From positions 2,480,001 to 2,544,000 of the forward strand of contig OZ240681.1 of assembly GCA_965199165.1 (NCBI GenBank): DNA of 64,000 nt, written 5' to 3'. Of this stretch, positions 56,262 to 64,000 are shown piece by piece (position 1 is the first letter of the stretch; every line of letters begins with the position of its first letter). The position numbers were made by a program, and so were the translations under genes. Below the pieces are notes generated by a model that saw only the letters and a program-made list of their open reading frames with translations, was not told the origin of the DNA and did not search any database. This DNA is from LMUY01 sp965199165. Its GTDB lineage: Bacteria; Pseudomonadota; Alphaproteobacteria; Acetobacterales; Acetobacteraceae.

Positions 56262-56794
56262 CACGAGAACCGCGCCCGTTCCTGGTTGTGTTCAGCGGCC
56301 TCCCAGGCACCGGTAAGACGACGCTTGCGAGCGCACTCGCGGCCAGGATGGCAGCGGTCTTTCTCCGCATCGACACGATCGAGCAAGCCATGAAGGCTGC
56401 GGGGGTGGACCGTGTGGGACCGGCCGGATATGCCGTCGCCAATGCCTTGGCCGAGGCCAACCTGCTGCTGGGCCGTTCTGTCGTCGCTGACTGCGTCAAT
56501 CCTGTCCGCGCCAGCCGGATCGGTTGGACCAAGGTGGCAGCCCAGGCATCAGCCGAACTGATCAACATCCATCTGGTTTGCCTTGATGCAGCCGAGCATA
56601 GGCGCCGTGTGGAAGGCCGCATTGCCGACATCCCAAGCCATGTTTTGCCGACTTGGGAGAGCGTCATCCAGCACGAGTTCGAAGCGCGCGACGACGACCA
56701 TCTTCATCTCGACACGTCGACGCTAACACCTGCGGAGCTGGTCGATCGCTGCAGCGCCTACATCACCGGACGAGGCAGCCTCAAACAAGGGTAG
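56258..56794 (+). CDS. P-loop ATPase / kinase-like protein (AAA_33 type)
   Basis: 178 aa with a Walker A motif GLPGTGKTT near residue 15, a FLRIDTIEQAM segment, VVADCVNPVRASR (Walker B-like Asp) and a distal VCLDAAEHRRRVEGR lid-like stretch. It resembles small predicted kinases similar to gluconate kinase or chloramphenicol phosphotransferase, which phosphorylate small molecules. The substrate is unknown; overlap with the uronate dehydrogenase (ATGA) raises the possibility of a sugar acid. Codon bias is weaker than that of udh, so it may be a later addition. Confidence 0.8.
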   Translation: MTREPRPFLVVFSGLPGTGKTTLASALAARMAAVFLRIDTIEQAMKAAGVDRVGPAGYAVANALAEANLLLGRSVVADCVNPVRASRIGWTKVAAQASAELINIHLVCLDAAEHRRRVEGRIADIPSHVLPTWESVIQHEFEARDDDHLHLDTSTLTPAELVDRCSAYITGRGSLKQG

Positions 56795-56932
56795 CCCGTG
56801 TTTGCGCAGCACATGCGGGACCAGCCCGGTTCGATCAAGGCTGCTCGGACCCCATCGGACGCGTGCGGGGTTCGGGCAGGGTCGGTGATTGACGGACCCG
56901 CATAGGCACGCGCCCATGCAGGCCGGACTGGC

Positions 56933-57952
56933 TTAGTATAGCTTGGCCACGTCCAGCACGTTGCGCATGTCGCCGAGCCGCCCGTCCAGCCAGTAGGCGA
57001 GATTATACGCGAAGATGTCCACGATCCGCCCGTTCTCCCCAGCGACGGTGCTGGCGGAGTGCGGGCTGATCAGCACGTTCGGCATGTCCCAAAGCGGGCT
57101 GTCCGCCGGCAGCGGCTCCACGGCAGTCACGTCCAGCGCCGCGTAGCCCACCTGGCCGGAGCGCAGCGCCGCGATCAATGCGGCTTCGTCCACCACCAGC
57201 CCGCGGCCGATGTTCACCAGCGCGGCGCCGCGGGGCAGGCAGGCGAGCGCCGCGGCGTCCACCATCCGGTCGGTGAGCGGGGTGTGCGGCACGGTGATGA
57301 CGAAGGCATCGGCCTGTCGCAACGCGGCGTGCAGGTTGCTGGCGGGCAGCACGGCGTCGAACAGGGCGGCATGGCCCCGCTCGCGCGCCGGCTCCCGCGT
57401 GACGGCCACCACCCGCATGTCCAGCGCGCGGGCGATGCGGGCGCAGCCGCGTGCCAGATCGCCGGCGCCCAGGGTGACCAGCGTCTTGCCCGCGATCTCC
57501 TCCGCGCAGCCGCGGGTCCAGCGATGCGCCGCCTGGTCCGCCTGCAACTGCGCAAGGCCGCGCACGTGTGCCAGCAACGCCATGAAGACGAACTCCGCGA
57601 GCGGCCGCGCGTGCACGCCGCGTGCGGTGGTGACCAGCACGTCCGGCCGGGCAAGCCGGGCCACCGCCGGACCGACGCCGGTGCTGGTGCCCTGGATCCA
57701 ACGCAGCCGGGTGGCGTGCGCCGCGTCCTCGGGCGAGGGGACGCCCCACAGGATGTCCGCCTCGGCCAGCCGCGCTCGCCAGCGTGCCTGTTGCGCCGCG
57801 TCGCGGGTGAACGGGGCGCCGTCATGGTCCCCGGGGAAACGCGGCACCGGCAGCAGCTCTGGCTCGTGCACCACCGTCAGCCGCGGGTCCAACCCGGCCA
57901 TTCGTAGGGTGTGTTCGGGCTCAAGCGGCGAGGTCACGAACAGGGTTGGCAT
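56933..57952 (-). CDS. D-isomer-specific 2-hydroxyacid dehydrogenase
   Basis: 339 aa from the ATG at 57952. The coenzyme-binding motif is TLGAGDLARGCAR, in which the usual Gly-x-Gly-x-x-Gly has an Ala instead of the last Gly. The conserved Arg lies in NIGRGLVVDE and the catalytic His in ISPHSAST near the C-terminus. The variant motif suggests a divergent member (glyoxylate/hydroxypyruvate-type). An in-frame ATG at 57994 would add 14 residues but reaches into the divergent promoter region. It is transcribed away from a class II aldolase gene 78 bases off. Confidence 0.88.
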   Translation of the reverse strand: MPTLFVTSPLEPEHTLRMAGLDPRLTVVHEPELLPVPRFPGDHDGAPFTRDAAQQARWRARLAEADILWGVPSPEDAAHATRLRWIQGTSTGVGPAVARLARPDVLVTTARGVHARPLAEFVFMALLAHVRGLAQLQADQAAHRWTRGCAEEIAGKTLVTLGAGDLARGCARIARALDMRVVAVTREPARERGHAALFDAVLPASNLHAALRQADAFVITVPHTPLTDRMVDAAALACLPRGAALVNIGRGLVVDEAALIAALRSGQVGYAALDVTAVEPLPADSPLWDMPNVLISPHSASTVAGENGRIVDIFAYNLAYWLDGRLGDMRNVLDVAKLY

Positions 57953-58030
57953 CGGGGTCCCCAACGATGGCAGGATGTCCCCTGTCCCGAGCACGCGCCG
58001 TGCCGCGGAGCAAGCGGATCGAGATCATCC

Positions 58031-58804
58031 ATGGCCCACGCGTTCCCCACCATCCGTCGCAACAGCACGCTGGACGACCCGGCGGTGCAGCAGGCGCGGG
58101 TGGACCTGGCCGCCTGCTTCCGCATGGCGGCTCGGCTCGGCCTGCAGGAGGGTATCTGCAACCACTTCTCCGCCGTGGTGCCGGGCCGTCCGGACCTGTT
58201 CCTGGTCAACCCGTATGGCTGGGCGTTCGGGGAGGTCACGGCCTCCCGCCTGCTGATCTGCGATTTCGAGGGCGGGGTGGTGGCGGGCGACGGCGTGCCG
58301 GAGGCAACGGCGTTCTTCATCCACGCCCGGCTGCACCTGCGCAATCCCCGCGCGGCCGCCGCGTTCCACACCCACATGCCATACGCCACGGCGCTGGCGA
58401 TGCTGGAGGGGCCGCCTTTGGTCTGGGCCGGGCAGACCGCGCTGAAGTTCTACGGCCGCACCGTGGTCGACGAGGGCTATAACGGCCTGGCGCTGGACGG
58501 GGCCGAAGGCGACCGGATCGCCGCCGCGATGGGCGACGCCGACATCGCCTTCATGCGCAACCACGGCGTGCTGGTCACCGGCCCGTCGATCGCCGCGGCT
58601 TGGGACGACCTGTATTACCTGGAGCGCGCGGCCCAGGCGCAGTGGCTGGCCGAGAGCAGCGGCCGCACGCTGAAGCCCGTCACCCCGGCCGTCGCAGCGG
58701 CCACCGCCCGCCAGATGCGCGAGGGCGACGGTGAAAGCGCCCGGCTGCACCTGGAAAGCATCAAGCGCGTGCTGATGAAGGAGGAGCCGGAGTTCGCGAC
58801 GTAA
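58031..58804 (+). CDS. Class II aldolase/adducin family protein (first copy)
   Basis: 257 aa, of the fuculose-phosphate aldolase/adducin fold. Metal-binding His residues occur in FHTHMPYATA and in FMRNHGVLVTG; the expected acidic catalytic residue is in the EATAFFIHARLH region. Such proteins cleave or epimerise phosphorylated or free hydroxy acids; many alphaproteobacterial relatives have no assigned substrate. The ATG at 58031 matches the family start, though only a weak purine site precedes it. A second family member lies 92 bases downstream on the opposite strand. Confidence 0.88.
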   Translation: MAHAFPTIRRNSTLDDPAVQQARVDLAACFRMAARLGLQEGICNHFSAVVPGRPDLFLVNPYGWAFGEVTASRLLICDFEGGVVAGDGVPEATAFFIHARLHLRNPRAAAAFHTHMPYATALAMLEGPPLVWAGQTALKFYGRTVVDEGYNGLALDGAEGDRIAAAMGDADIAFMRNHGVLVTGPSIAAAWDDLYYLERAAQAQWLAESSGRTLKPVTPAVAAATARQMREGDGESARLHLESIKRVLMKEEPEFAT

Positions 58805-58829
58805 CATCCATCGTTGCCGGCTCCAAAAG

Positions 58830-58853
58830 CCCTCTCCCGCTGGCGGGGGAGGG
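58830..58853. repeat. CCCTCTCCCGC palindrome between the two aldolase genes
   Basis: CCCTCTCCCGC and GCGGGGGAGGG arms (one mismatch) around a 2-base centre, between convergent genes. It is a member of the dispersed family and may serve as a shared bidirectional 3' end. Confidence 0.6.
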
Positions 58854-58896
58854 AGCTCCGCCCTATGCGATGGACCTGCACTCTGGGAGAGGGAGA

Positions 58897-59664
58897 TTAC
58901 CCTCGTGCCGCGCGCATCTTGCGCACCGTGGCGTCGAACACCTTGGTTGCGAACGCGTCGGCTGCCACCAGCCGGGCGGCGGTGTCGGCGCAGTGCTGGC
59001 GGACGGTGTCGGAGATTTCCGTGTTGGGGCCTGGCAGCATGCCTGCGTGGCACTGGATCTCGGCCGCGCGCTGCACCGTCCACAGCAGCATGAACGCCTT
59101 CGGGATGTCCGCCCCGCACACCGCCACGCCGTGGTTGCGCAGCACCAGCACATCCTTGTCGCCCAGGCTTTCGAGCATCCGCAGCTTTTCTTCGGCCCAT
59201 AGCGTGATGCCCTCGAACGGGTGGTAGCCGACACGGCCGAACAGCTGTGCGCCGTAGAAGTCGTCATGCCCCAGCCCGCCCTGCTTCAGCGCAATGGCGG
59301 AGACGGCGTTGGTGTGGGTGTGGATCACGCAATGCGCGTCATGCCGGGCGCCGTGGATGGCGCTGTGCAGGGCGAAGCCAGCCGGGTTCGGCGCGTACTC
59401 AGAGGTTTCCACCAGGTTGCCGGAGAGGTCGACCTTGAGCAGGTTCTTCGGCGTCACCTCGTCGTAGGTCAGCCCGAAGGGATTGACCAGGTAGTGGGTG
59501 TCCTCGCCCGGCAGCCGCACCGAGATGTGGTTGAAGATCATCATCTCCGACCAGCCGAGATAGTCGATCGCATGGTAGCAATCCGCCAGCTGGACCCGCA
59601 GCGCCCACTCCGCGTCGCTCCAGCGGTGACCAGCGGGAATATGCAGGGACGACATCTCGTTCAT
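58897..59664 (-). CDS. Class II aldolase/adducin family protein (second copy)
   Basis: 255 aa. Metal-site His residues appear in CVIHTHTNAVSAI and VLRNHGVAVCG; the central YGAQLFGRVGYHPFEG segment is typical of this subfamily. It shares overall organisation with the 58031 protein but differs in most positions, so the pair is not a recent tandem copy. A probable role is in hydroxyacid or sugar-acid breakdown; the substrate is not known. The start MNEMSSLHIP is taken as given by the open frame. Confidence 0.88.
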   Translation of the reverse strand: MNEMSSLHIPAGHRWSDAEWALRVQLADCYHAIDYLGWSEMMIFNHISVRLPGEDTHYLVNPFGLTYDEVTPKNLLKVDLSGNLVETSEYAPNPAGFALHSAIHGARHDAHCVIHTHTNAVSAIALKQGGLGHDDFYGAQLFGRVGYHPFEGITLWAEEKLRMLESLGDKDVLVLRNHGVAVCGADIPKAFMLLWTVQRAAEIQCHAGMLPGPNTEISDTVRQHCADTAARLVAADAFATKVFDATVRKMRAARG

Positions 59665-59976
59665 GGCGCGTGCTCCGAGGCTGCGGGACTAAAGCACACA
59701 CCGCAGTGGCCCTGGAAGATAATGCTTCACTCCTAAACCATCCTGATCCACTCTCCCCGCGCCAGTCACGCCGCCGCTGAAGATCGCCGGCGGCTCAGGC
59801 AGCCCGTGCCGCGTGCTGGCAACACCAGGTCGAACAGCACCTGCTGTTGCGGAGGGGTGAGGTTGAGCGCCGGCGCATGGCGCCTGACGAAGCTCCCACT
59901 TCGGGATATTGCATGCGAACCATGAACCATGCACGGCGGGAACATGAGTGCTGTCAAGGCCGCTGCCATACGGCGG
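59665..59976. other. Intergenic stretch with no supported gene
   Basis: These 312 bases separate the second aldolase gene from tRNA-Ala. No coding frame, insertion sequence or good promoter was found. Small frames here run through the tRNA and give peptides typical of spurious tRNA-overlapping calls. Confidence 0.5.
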
Positions 59977-60052
59977 TGGTGGAGCTGAGGGGAATCGAAC
60001 CCCTGACCTCCTCATTGCGAACGAGGCGCTCTACCAACTGAGCTACAGCCCC
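59977..60052 (-). tRNA. tRNA-Ala (anticodon CGC)
   Basis: 76 bases including encoded CCA. A 7-bp acceptor stem pairs GGGGCTG with CAGCTCC (one G-U), the D arm has AGCTCAGTTGGTAGAGC, the anticodon loop reads TTCGCAA giving CGC, and the T arm has GGTTCGATTCC. It decodes GCG, a frequent codon in this GC-rich genome. A 12-bp inverted repeat (59965-59976 and 60051-60062) flanks it. Confidence 0.95.
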
Positions 60053-60065
60053 GCCGTATGGCGCC

Positions 60066-60094
60066 GCTATGCCGAGTGGGGCGGTCCAAGTCAA
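60066..60094 (-). promoter_or_regulatory. Putative promoter of tRNA-Ala(CGC)
   Basis: On the minus strand TTGACT (60094-60089) and CATAGC (60071-60066) are 17 bases apart. Transcription would begin near 60059, about 7 bases before the tRNA 5' end. Confidence 0.55.
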
Positions 60095-60140
60095 GCTGGC
60101 GGAGCGGCCGGCAGCCTCGACCACGATGTCACCGGATGGG

Positions 60141-61343
60141 TCAGTAGGTCTCCGAGTGGAACCGCCCTTCTTCCCGCATGACGTCGCGCTGGCTCAGCCA
60201 GTCGCCACCATGCGTGCGGGCGATCTGGCTCAATGCCGCCTCCACGCCGTCTTCCAACCCGCGCAGGCCGCAGATGTAGACGTGCAGGTTCGGGCGGGCG
60301 AGCAGGGCCCACAGCTCCTCCGGCTGGGCGCGCATGCGGTCCTGCACATACTCGCGCGGGGCGCCGGGCAGGCGGGAATACACCAACTCCTGGCGCAACA
60401 GGGGCGCCGGCACCTTCTTCAACGGACCGAAATACGGCAGCTCGTCCGGCGAGCGGGCGCCGAAATACAAATGCAGCCGGCCGCGGCCGTTCGGGCTGGA
60501 CCGGCGGCGGCGCTCGGTGAAGCTGCGGAACGGAGCGGCGCCAGTGCCGGTGCAGATCATCAGGATGTCTGCATCCGGATCGTCCGGCATCAGGAAGGTC
60601 GAGCCGAACGGGCCGATCACCGGCACGGCGGACCCGAGCGGCAGGTCACACAGCCAGTTGGAGGCGATGCCGCGGAACTCACCCTCCGGTCGGCTTTCCA
60701 CGACGCGCTTGACGGTCAGCGCCAGGTTGTTGGTGTTTGGGCGCTCGCCGTCCCTGGGGCTGGCGATGGAATAGAGCCGCATGGCGTGCGGCCGCCCGGC
60801 CGCGTCCGTGCCCGGTGGCACCAGGCCGATGCTCTGCCCTTCCAACACCGGGAAGGGCACGGCGCCGAAGTCGAGGATGATGTGCCGCACGTCGGAGGAT
60901 GCGCCGGGCGCGGTGATGCGCAGGTTTCCCGTCAGCGTGGCGGTCGCCGGGGCGGCGCGGTTGAACAGGTTGACCCGCGGCTTGCTGGCCGTGGCGGGCG
61001 CACGGGCCCGGCCGCCGGCGCCGCGATGGGCATCGTCCAGCAGCGCGGCGGCCTCATCCTCCAGCGCGTCGACCGCCGCCGCCGGCTCCGGCGGCAGTTC
61101 CAGCCAGCCGAACTGCTCGTCCAGCGAGAACGGCTGCTGGACGGCGAACCAGTGATCGATCGATCCGGTGGGGCAAGGCGACACGCAATCCATGCAGAAA
61201 TTGCACTTGGCGGGATCGACGACATAGTTGTTGTCGTCATGCGTGATCGCCTCGATCGGGCAGGTCGCCTCGCACGTGTTGCAGCGGATGCAGACCTCGG
61301 GATCGATGAGGTGCTGCTTGCGGGTGTCGGTGGTGGCGCTCAT
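60141..61343 (-). CDS. boxA: Benzoyl-CoA 2,3-epoxidase, reductase subunit
   Basis: About 400 aa. Two [4Fe-4S] ferredoxin motifs use Cys18, 21, 24, 28 and Cys47, 50, 53, 57. A linker of about 80 residues leads to a ferredoxin-NADP-reductase-like module with RLYSIASP (FAD) and CTGTGAAPFRSF (NADPH) and the terminal EEGRFHSETY. BoxA passes electrons from NADPH to BoxB, which epoxidises benzoyl-CoA. The frame is open further upstream, through an intergenic palindrome; the start MSATTDTRK at 61343 (or 61352) matches BoxA. It lies 163 bases after boxB. Confidence 0.93.
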   Translation of the reverse strand: MSATTDTRKQHLIDPEVCIRCNTCEATCPIEAITHDDNNYVVDPAKCNFCMDCVSPCPTGSIDHWFAVQQPFSLDEQFGWLELPPEPAAAVDALEDEAAALLDDAHRGAGGRARAPATASKPRVNLFNRAAPATATLTGNLRITAPGASSDVRHIILDFGAVPFPVLEGQSIGLVPPGTDAAGRPHAMRLYSIASPRDGERPNTNNLALTVKRVVESRPEGEFRGIASNWLCDLPLGSAVPVIGPFGSTFLMPDDPDADILMICTGTGAAPFRSFTERRRRSSPNGRGRLHLYFGARSPDELPYFGPLKKVPAPLLRQELVYSRLPGAPREYVQDRMRAQPEELWALLARPNLHVYICGLRGLEDGVEAALSQIARTHGGDWLSQRDVMREEGRFHSETY

Positions 61344-61370
61344 GCGGCCCATCCGCAGCCACTCTCGAGA

Positions 61371-61468
61371 GCCCTCTCCCGCCGGGAGAGGGCTGGGTGA
61401 GGGCCTTCGCACAGGCGGGCGTACGTGCGCCAGCCACCCTTACCCCGCCCCTCTCCCAAAGGGAGAGG
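61371..61468. repeat. Double palindrome between boxB and boxA
   Basis: GCCCTCTCCC/GGGAGAGGGC with a 3-base loop (61371-61393, 10 perfect pairs) and CCTCTCCC/GGGAGAGG with loop AAA (61450-61468) bracket about 56 bases. It is the best-formed member of the dispersed family and sits inside the box operon transcript, where it could separate boxB from boxA expression. Confidence 0.7.
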
Positions 61469-61506
61469 ACTTTGCGTCCTTTGCGGCCGCGAGAGCAGCG
61501 TCAGCG

Positions 61507-62964
61507 TCACGCGACGATCTGGACGTATTCGAAGTCGCCGGACTTGTTGTCGATGCCGACGCGCGGCGGGGCGATCCAGCCGGCGAAGCGGCCGGGCTCG
61601 GCCTCGGCGACCATCAGGCTGGTGATGAACGCCGCATCCGTATCGTCCGGCAGCACGGCGGGCTTCAGCGCCGCCCACTCGGCCGCGGACAGGATGCGGC
61701 CGGCCTCGTCGGCATGCACCTCGCGGAACTCGCCGATGCCGCGGTTGAAGGCCACGTGCGGCAGCTTGAACTGGAAGGCGATGCCAGCCTTCTCGATGAC
61801 GCGGTTCCAACGGGTGACGCCGGACTGGCAGTCCTTCACGTAGTCGTCGCGCAGCCGCACGTTGAGGGCGGAGAGCGCCGGCACTGCCTCCTCCACGACC
61901 ACGCCGTCGCGGCAGCGCAGCACCGGGTAGGTGGCGTCGCGCAGCAGGTGGTCGTCCTCCAGCTTGTCCTCGCGGTAGCGGCCCTTGATGCCGCTGTCGA
62001 AGGCGTTGGCGGCGTTGGTGCTGATCTCGTTGCCGAACAGGTCCAGCGTCAGCGAGAAATGCAGGTTCATCTTCTTCTGGATGGTCGGCAGGTCGATCAC
62101 GCCCAGCGCCCGCACCGCCGCGATATCCGCCGGGTCGGTGATGCCGGCCCCCCTCATCGCCTGGCAGGTCCGCTCCACCACCCGCTGCACGCCGCTGTCG
62201 CCCACGAACATGTGGTGCGCCTCCTCCGTCAGCATGAAGCGGCAGGTGCGCGACAGCGGGTCGAAGCCGGACTGCGCCAGCGCCTCCAGCTGCATCTTGC
62301 CGTCGCGGTCGGTGAAGTAGGTGAACATGAAGAAGCTCAGCCAGTCGGGCGTCGCCTCGTTGAACGCGCCCAGCATGCGCGGCGTGTCGACGTTGCCGGA
62401 GCGGCGGCGCAGCAGGTCGTCGGCCTCCTCGCGGCCTTCCTTGCCGAAGTATTTCTGCAGCAGGTAGACCATGGCCCAGAGATGCCGGCCCTCCTCCACG
62501 TTCACCTGGAACAGGTTGCGCAGGTCGTACAGCGACGGCGCGGTCTTGCCGAGATGACGCTGCTGCTCGACGGAGGCGGGCTCCGTGTCGCCCTGGATGG
62601 TGATCAGGCGGCGCAGCAGGGCGCGGTACTCGCCGGGCACCTCCTGCCAGGCGGGCTCGCCCTTGTGCTTGCCGAACGGGATGGTGCGGCCTTCCACGGC
62701 CGGGGCCAGCAGCACGCCCCACTTGTATTCCGGCATCTTCACGTAGTCGAACTTGGCCCAGCCCTTCGGGTCCACGCCGATCGCCGTGCGCAGGTAGACC
62801 ATGCTCTCCTGGAAGCCGTCGGGGCCGGCGTCCTTCCACCAGTCGATGTAGCCGGGGTGCCAGCTCTCCAGCGCCTTGCGGACGCGCATGTCCTCGTTGA
62901 GGGAGACGTTGTTCGGGATCAGGCCGTCATAGTCCACGGCGATCGGGGTCATACCATCGGGCAT
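61507..62964 (-). CDS. boxB: Benzoyl-CoA 2,3-epoxidase, oxygenase subunit (diiron)
   Basis: 485 aa. The six iron ligands recalled from the characterised BoxB structure (Glu120, Glu150, His153, Asp211, Glu240, His243) all map here with a constant shift of 8, to Glu128, Glu158, His161, Asp219, Glu248 and His251. The enzyme uses O2 and BoxA electrons to form the 2,3-epoxide of benzoyl-CoA in the cytoplasm. A GAGGAG site a few bases before the ATG at 62964 sets the start within a longer frame; this ATG is 10 bases after the boxC stop. Confidence 0.96.
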   Translation of the reverse strand: MPDGMTPIAVDYDGLIPNNVSLNEDMRVRKALESWHPGYIDWWKDAGPDGFQESMVYLRTAIGVDPKGWAKFDYVKMPEYKWGVLLAPAVEGRTIPFGKHKGEPAWQEVPGEYRALLRRLITIQGDTEPASVEQQRHLGKTAPSLYDLRNLFQVNVEEGRHLWAMVYLLQKYFGKEGREEADDLLRRRSGNVDTPRMLGAFNEATPDWLSFFMFTYFTDRDGKMQLEALAQSGFDPLSRTCRFMLTEEAHHMFVGDSGVQRVVERTCQAMRGAGITDPADIAAVRALGVIDLPTIQKKMNLHFSLTLDLFGNEISTNAANAFDSGIKGRYREDKLEDDHLLRDATYPVLRCRDGVVVEEAVPALSALNVRLRDDYVKDCQSGVTRWNRVIEKAGIAFQFKLPHVAFNRGIGEFREVHADEAGRILSAAEWAALKPAVLPDDTDAAFITSLMVAEAEPGRFAGWIAPPRVGIDNKSGDFEYVQIVA

Positions 62965-62974
62965 CGGGTGCTCC

Positions 62975-64000
62975 TCAGACTCGGTTGCGGTCGAACACGG
63001 CGCGTTGGCCGGTGCCGTAGCGTTGCAGGGCGCCATCCTGGCCCACGGCGTTCGGGCGCTGGAAGATCCAGTTCTGCCAGGCGGTCAGCCGGCCGAAGAT
63101 GCGCGTCTCCATCGTCTCCGGCCCGGCGAAGCGGAGGTTGGCCTCCAGCCCGGTGAGGCTGTCGGGCGAGAAGCTGGCACGCTCCTCCAGCATGATGCGG
63201 ATCTCGTCGTCCCAGTCGGTCTCGTCATAGGCGTAGGTGACCAGGCCCGCCGCCTCCGCCGCCTCGCCGTCCAACGGTCGGCCTGCGGTCTGCTCCGCCG
63301 CCGCCAGGGTGTCCGCCTCGCCCAGGAAGCGGGTCTGCAGCCGGGTCAGGCCGTTGGCCATCGGCAGCGGGCCGAAATTGGCCGCGCCGAGCGTGATGGC
63401 GGCCGGCCGATTGTCCCCTGCCCGGCCGCCGACGAAGATGGCCGAACGGTCGGCGGCGAAGGCCAGCTCGGCCAGGGTGCCGGCGAAGCAGCTTCCCGGC
63501 TCGATCAGCGCCACCAGGCTGCGGGACGTGACGTCCAGCCGCTTCAGCGTGCGCTTGAGGAAGTGGCGGATTTCGCGCATCAGCCAATGGTCCTGGTTCG
63601 CATCCAGCAGCGCGTCGAAGGCGAGCACGGCAGCCGCGTCGCCCTCGGTGCGCAGAACCCAGACGCCGAGCTCGGGCTCGTTGGTGCGCAGGTGCAGGAT
63701 GGCATCGTCCAGCGCGCGCGCCATCGCCAGTGGCCAGAAGGCGCAGCCTTGCGCCTGCGCCGCCGCAGCGTCGGCCGGGAGTGCGCCGTCCGGGCCGAGC
63801 ACCACGACCGTGGCCGTGCCGCGGCCGCGGTCCAGCTCCACGCGCAGATGCGGGTAGGTGATCAGCTGGCCTGCGAGCTGGCGATCCAGCGGCAGCAGCG
63901 CCACGCCTTGCGCATCGCCCGGCCGGTCGCTGCGCGCCGCGAACGCCGCGGCACGTGCCTTGACGGCCGCGTCCCACTGCGAGGGCGCCACGACCTCGTC
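62975..64000 (-). CDS. boxC: 2,3-epoxybenzoyl-CoA dihydrolase (ring cleaving), C-terminal part
   Basis: About 341 residues are visible and the frame remains open at the window edge; BoxC is normally about 550 aa, so the N-terminal 200 residues or so are missing. The visible part has the crotonase-like SRSLVALIEPGSCFAGTLAELAFAADRS segment and the C-terminal MLEERASFSPDSLTGLEANLRFAGPETMETRIFGRLTAWQNWIFQR pattern seen in BoxC (quoted here as a region, residues near 270-315 of the visible part). BoxC hydrolyses the epoxide product of BoxAB, opening the ring and releasing formate. It is first in the boxC-boxB-boxA order. Confidence 0.93.
   Translation of the reverse strand, partial: DEVVAPSQWDAAVKARAAAFAARSDRPGDAQGVALLPLDRQLAGQLITYPHLRVELDRGRGTATVVVLGPDGALPADAAAAQAQGCAFWPLAMARALDDAILHLRTNEPELGVWVLRTEGDAAAVLAFDALLDANQDHWLMREIRHFLKRTLKRLDVTSRSLVALIEPGSCFAGTLAELAFAADRSAIFVGGRAGDNRPAAITLGAANFGPLPMANGLTRLQTRFLGEADTLAAAEQTAGRPLDGEAAEAAGLVTYAYDETDWDDEIRIMLEERASFSPDSLTGLEANLRFAGPETMETRIFGRLTAWQNWIFQRPNAVGQDGALQRYGTGQRAVFDRNRV

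Noticed and set aside
57953..57994. N-terminal 14-residue extension of the 2-hydroxyacid dehydrogenase.
   Set aside because: The extension is not family-like and runs into the short divergent promoter region; the ATG at 57952 has a GGGGA site upstream.
59689..60015. A minus-strand frame beginning MRRSGVRFPSAPP.
   Set aside because: This peptide is the classic artefact of translating through a tRNA gene; tRNA-Ala explains it.

Overview
The window is about 70% GC, gene-dense and rich in GTG/TTG starts and 1-11 base overlaps. The protein sequences look alphaproteobacterial, and the ribosomal proteins, the BoxABC genes and the hydroxyacid/aldolase repertoire are most like Acetobacteraceae (Rhodospirillales). 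That placement is from recognition, not from a search.

Layout. (1) 1-4836: end of glgC, glgA, ferredoxin-NADP reductase, a MarC membrane protein and a PAS/degenerate-GGDEF/EAL protein. (2) 4912-21249: a carbon-acid catabolic region containing a GlcD-like FAD oxidase, an HpcH/HpaI aldolase, a UxaA/GarD-type dehydratase, an IlvD/Edd sugar-acid dehydratase, an SDR, a fumarylacetoacetase-fold hydrolase, a D-2-hydroxyacid dehydrogenase and an acetolactate-synthase-like TPP enzyme. Small accessory genes and cardiolipin synthase are interspersed. The IlvD-SDR-FAH genes fit a non-phosphorylating route from a sugar acid to pyruvate plus a hydroxyacid. A two-gene module of unknown function (13844-16044, visibly lower GC) splits this set. 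(3) 21250-25014: a lower-GC gap with a small remnant gene, then a Tat/Sec-exported family-5 substrate-binding protein and an N,N-dimethylformamidase-like amidase directly upstream of rplK. (4) 25050-53661: the ribosomal/RNA polymerase super-cluster: rplKAJL-rpoBC; an unknown gene; rpsL-rpsG-tuf; the S10-spc block to secY-adk; then rpsM-rpsK-rpoA-rplQ. secE/nusG are not upstream of rplK, and fusA is not between rpsG and tuf. (5) 53666-59664: a small secreted protein, rarA, uronate dehydrogenase, a P-loop kinase-like ATPase, another D-2-hydroxyacid dehydrogenase and two class II aldolases. (6) 59977-64000: tRNA-Ala(CGC) and the aerobic benzoyl-CoA epoxidation genes boxC (cut by the window end)-boxB-boxA on the minus strand.

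Regulatory and repeat structure: good sigma70-type promoters (TTGAC/TGGAC, 16-17 bp spacer, TAGAAC/TATAAC) precede rplK, rpsL, rpsM, the HpcH/HpaI gene and the tRNA. An array of four hairpins fills the rpoB-rpoC spacer. A dispersed palindrome with CCCTCTCC/GGAGAGGG arms occurs at four intergenic sites. No CRISPR array, rRNA, insertion sequence or phage was seen.
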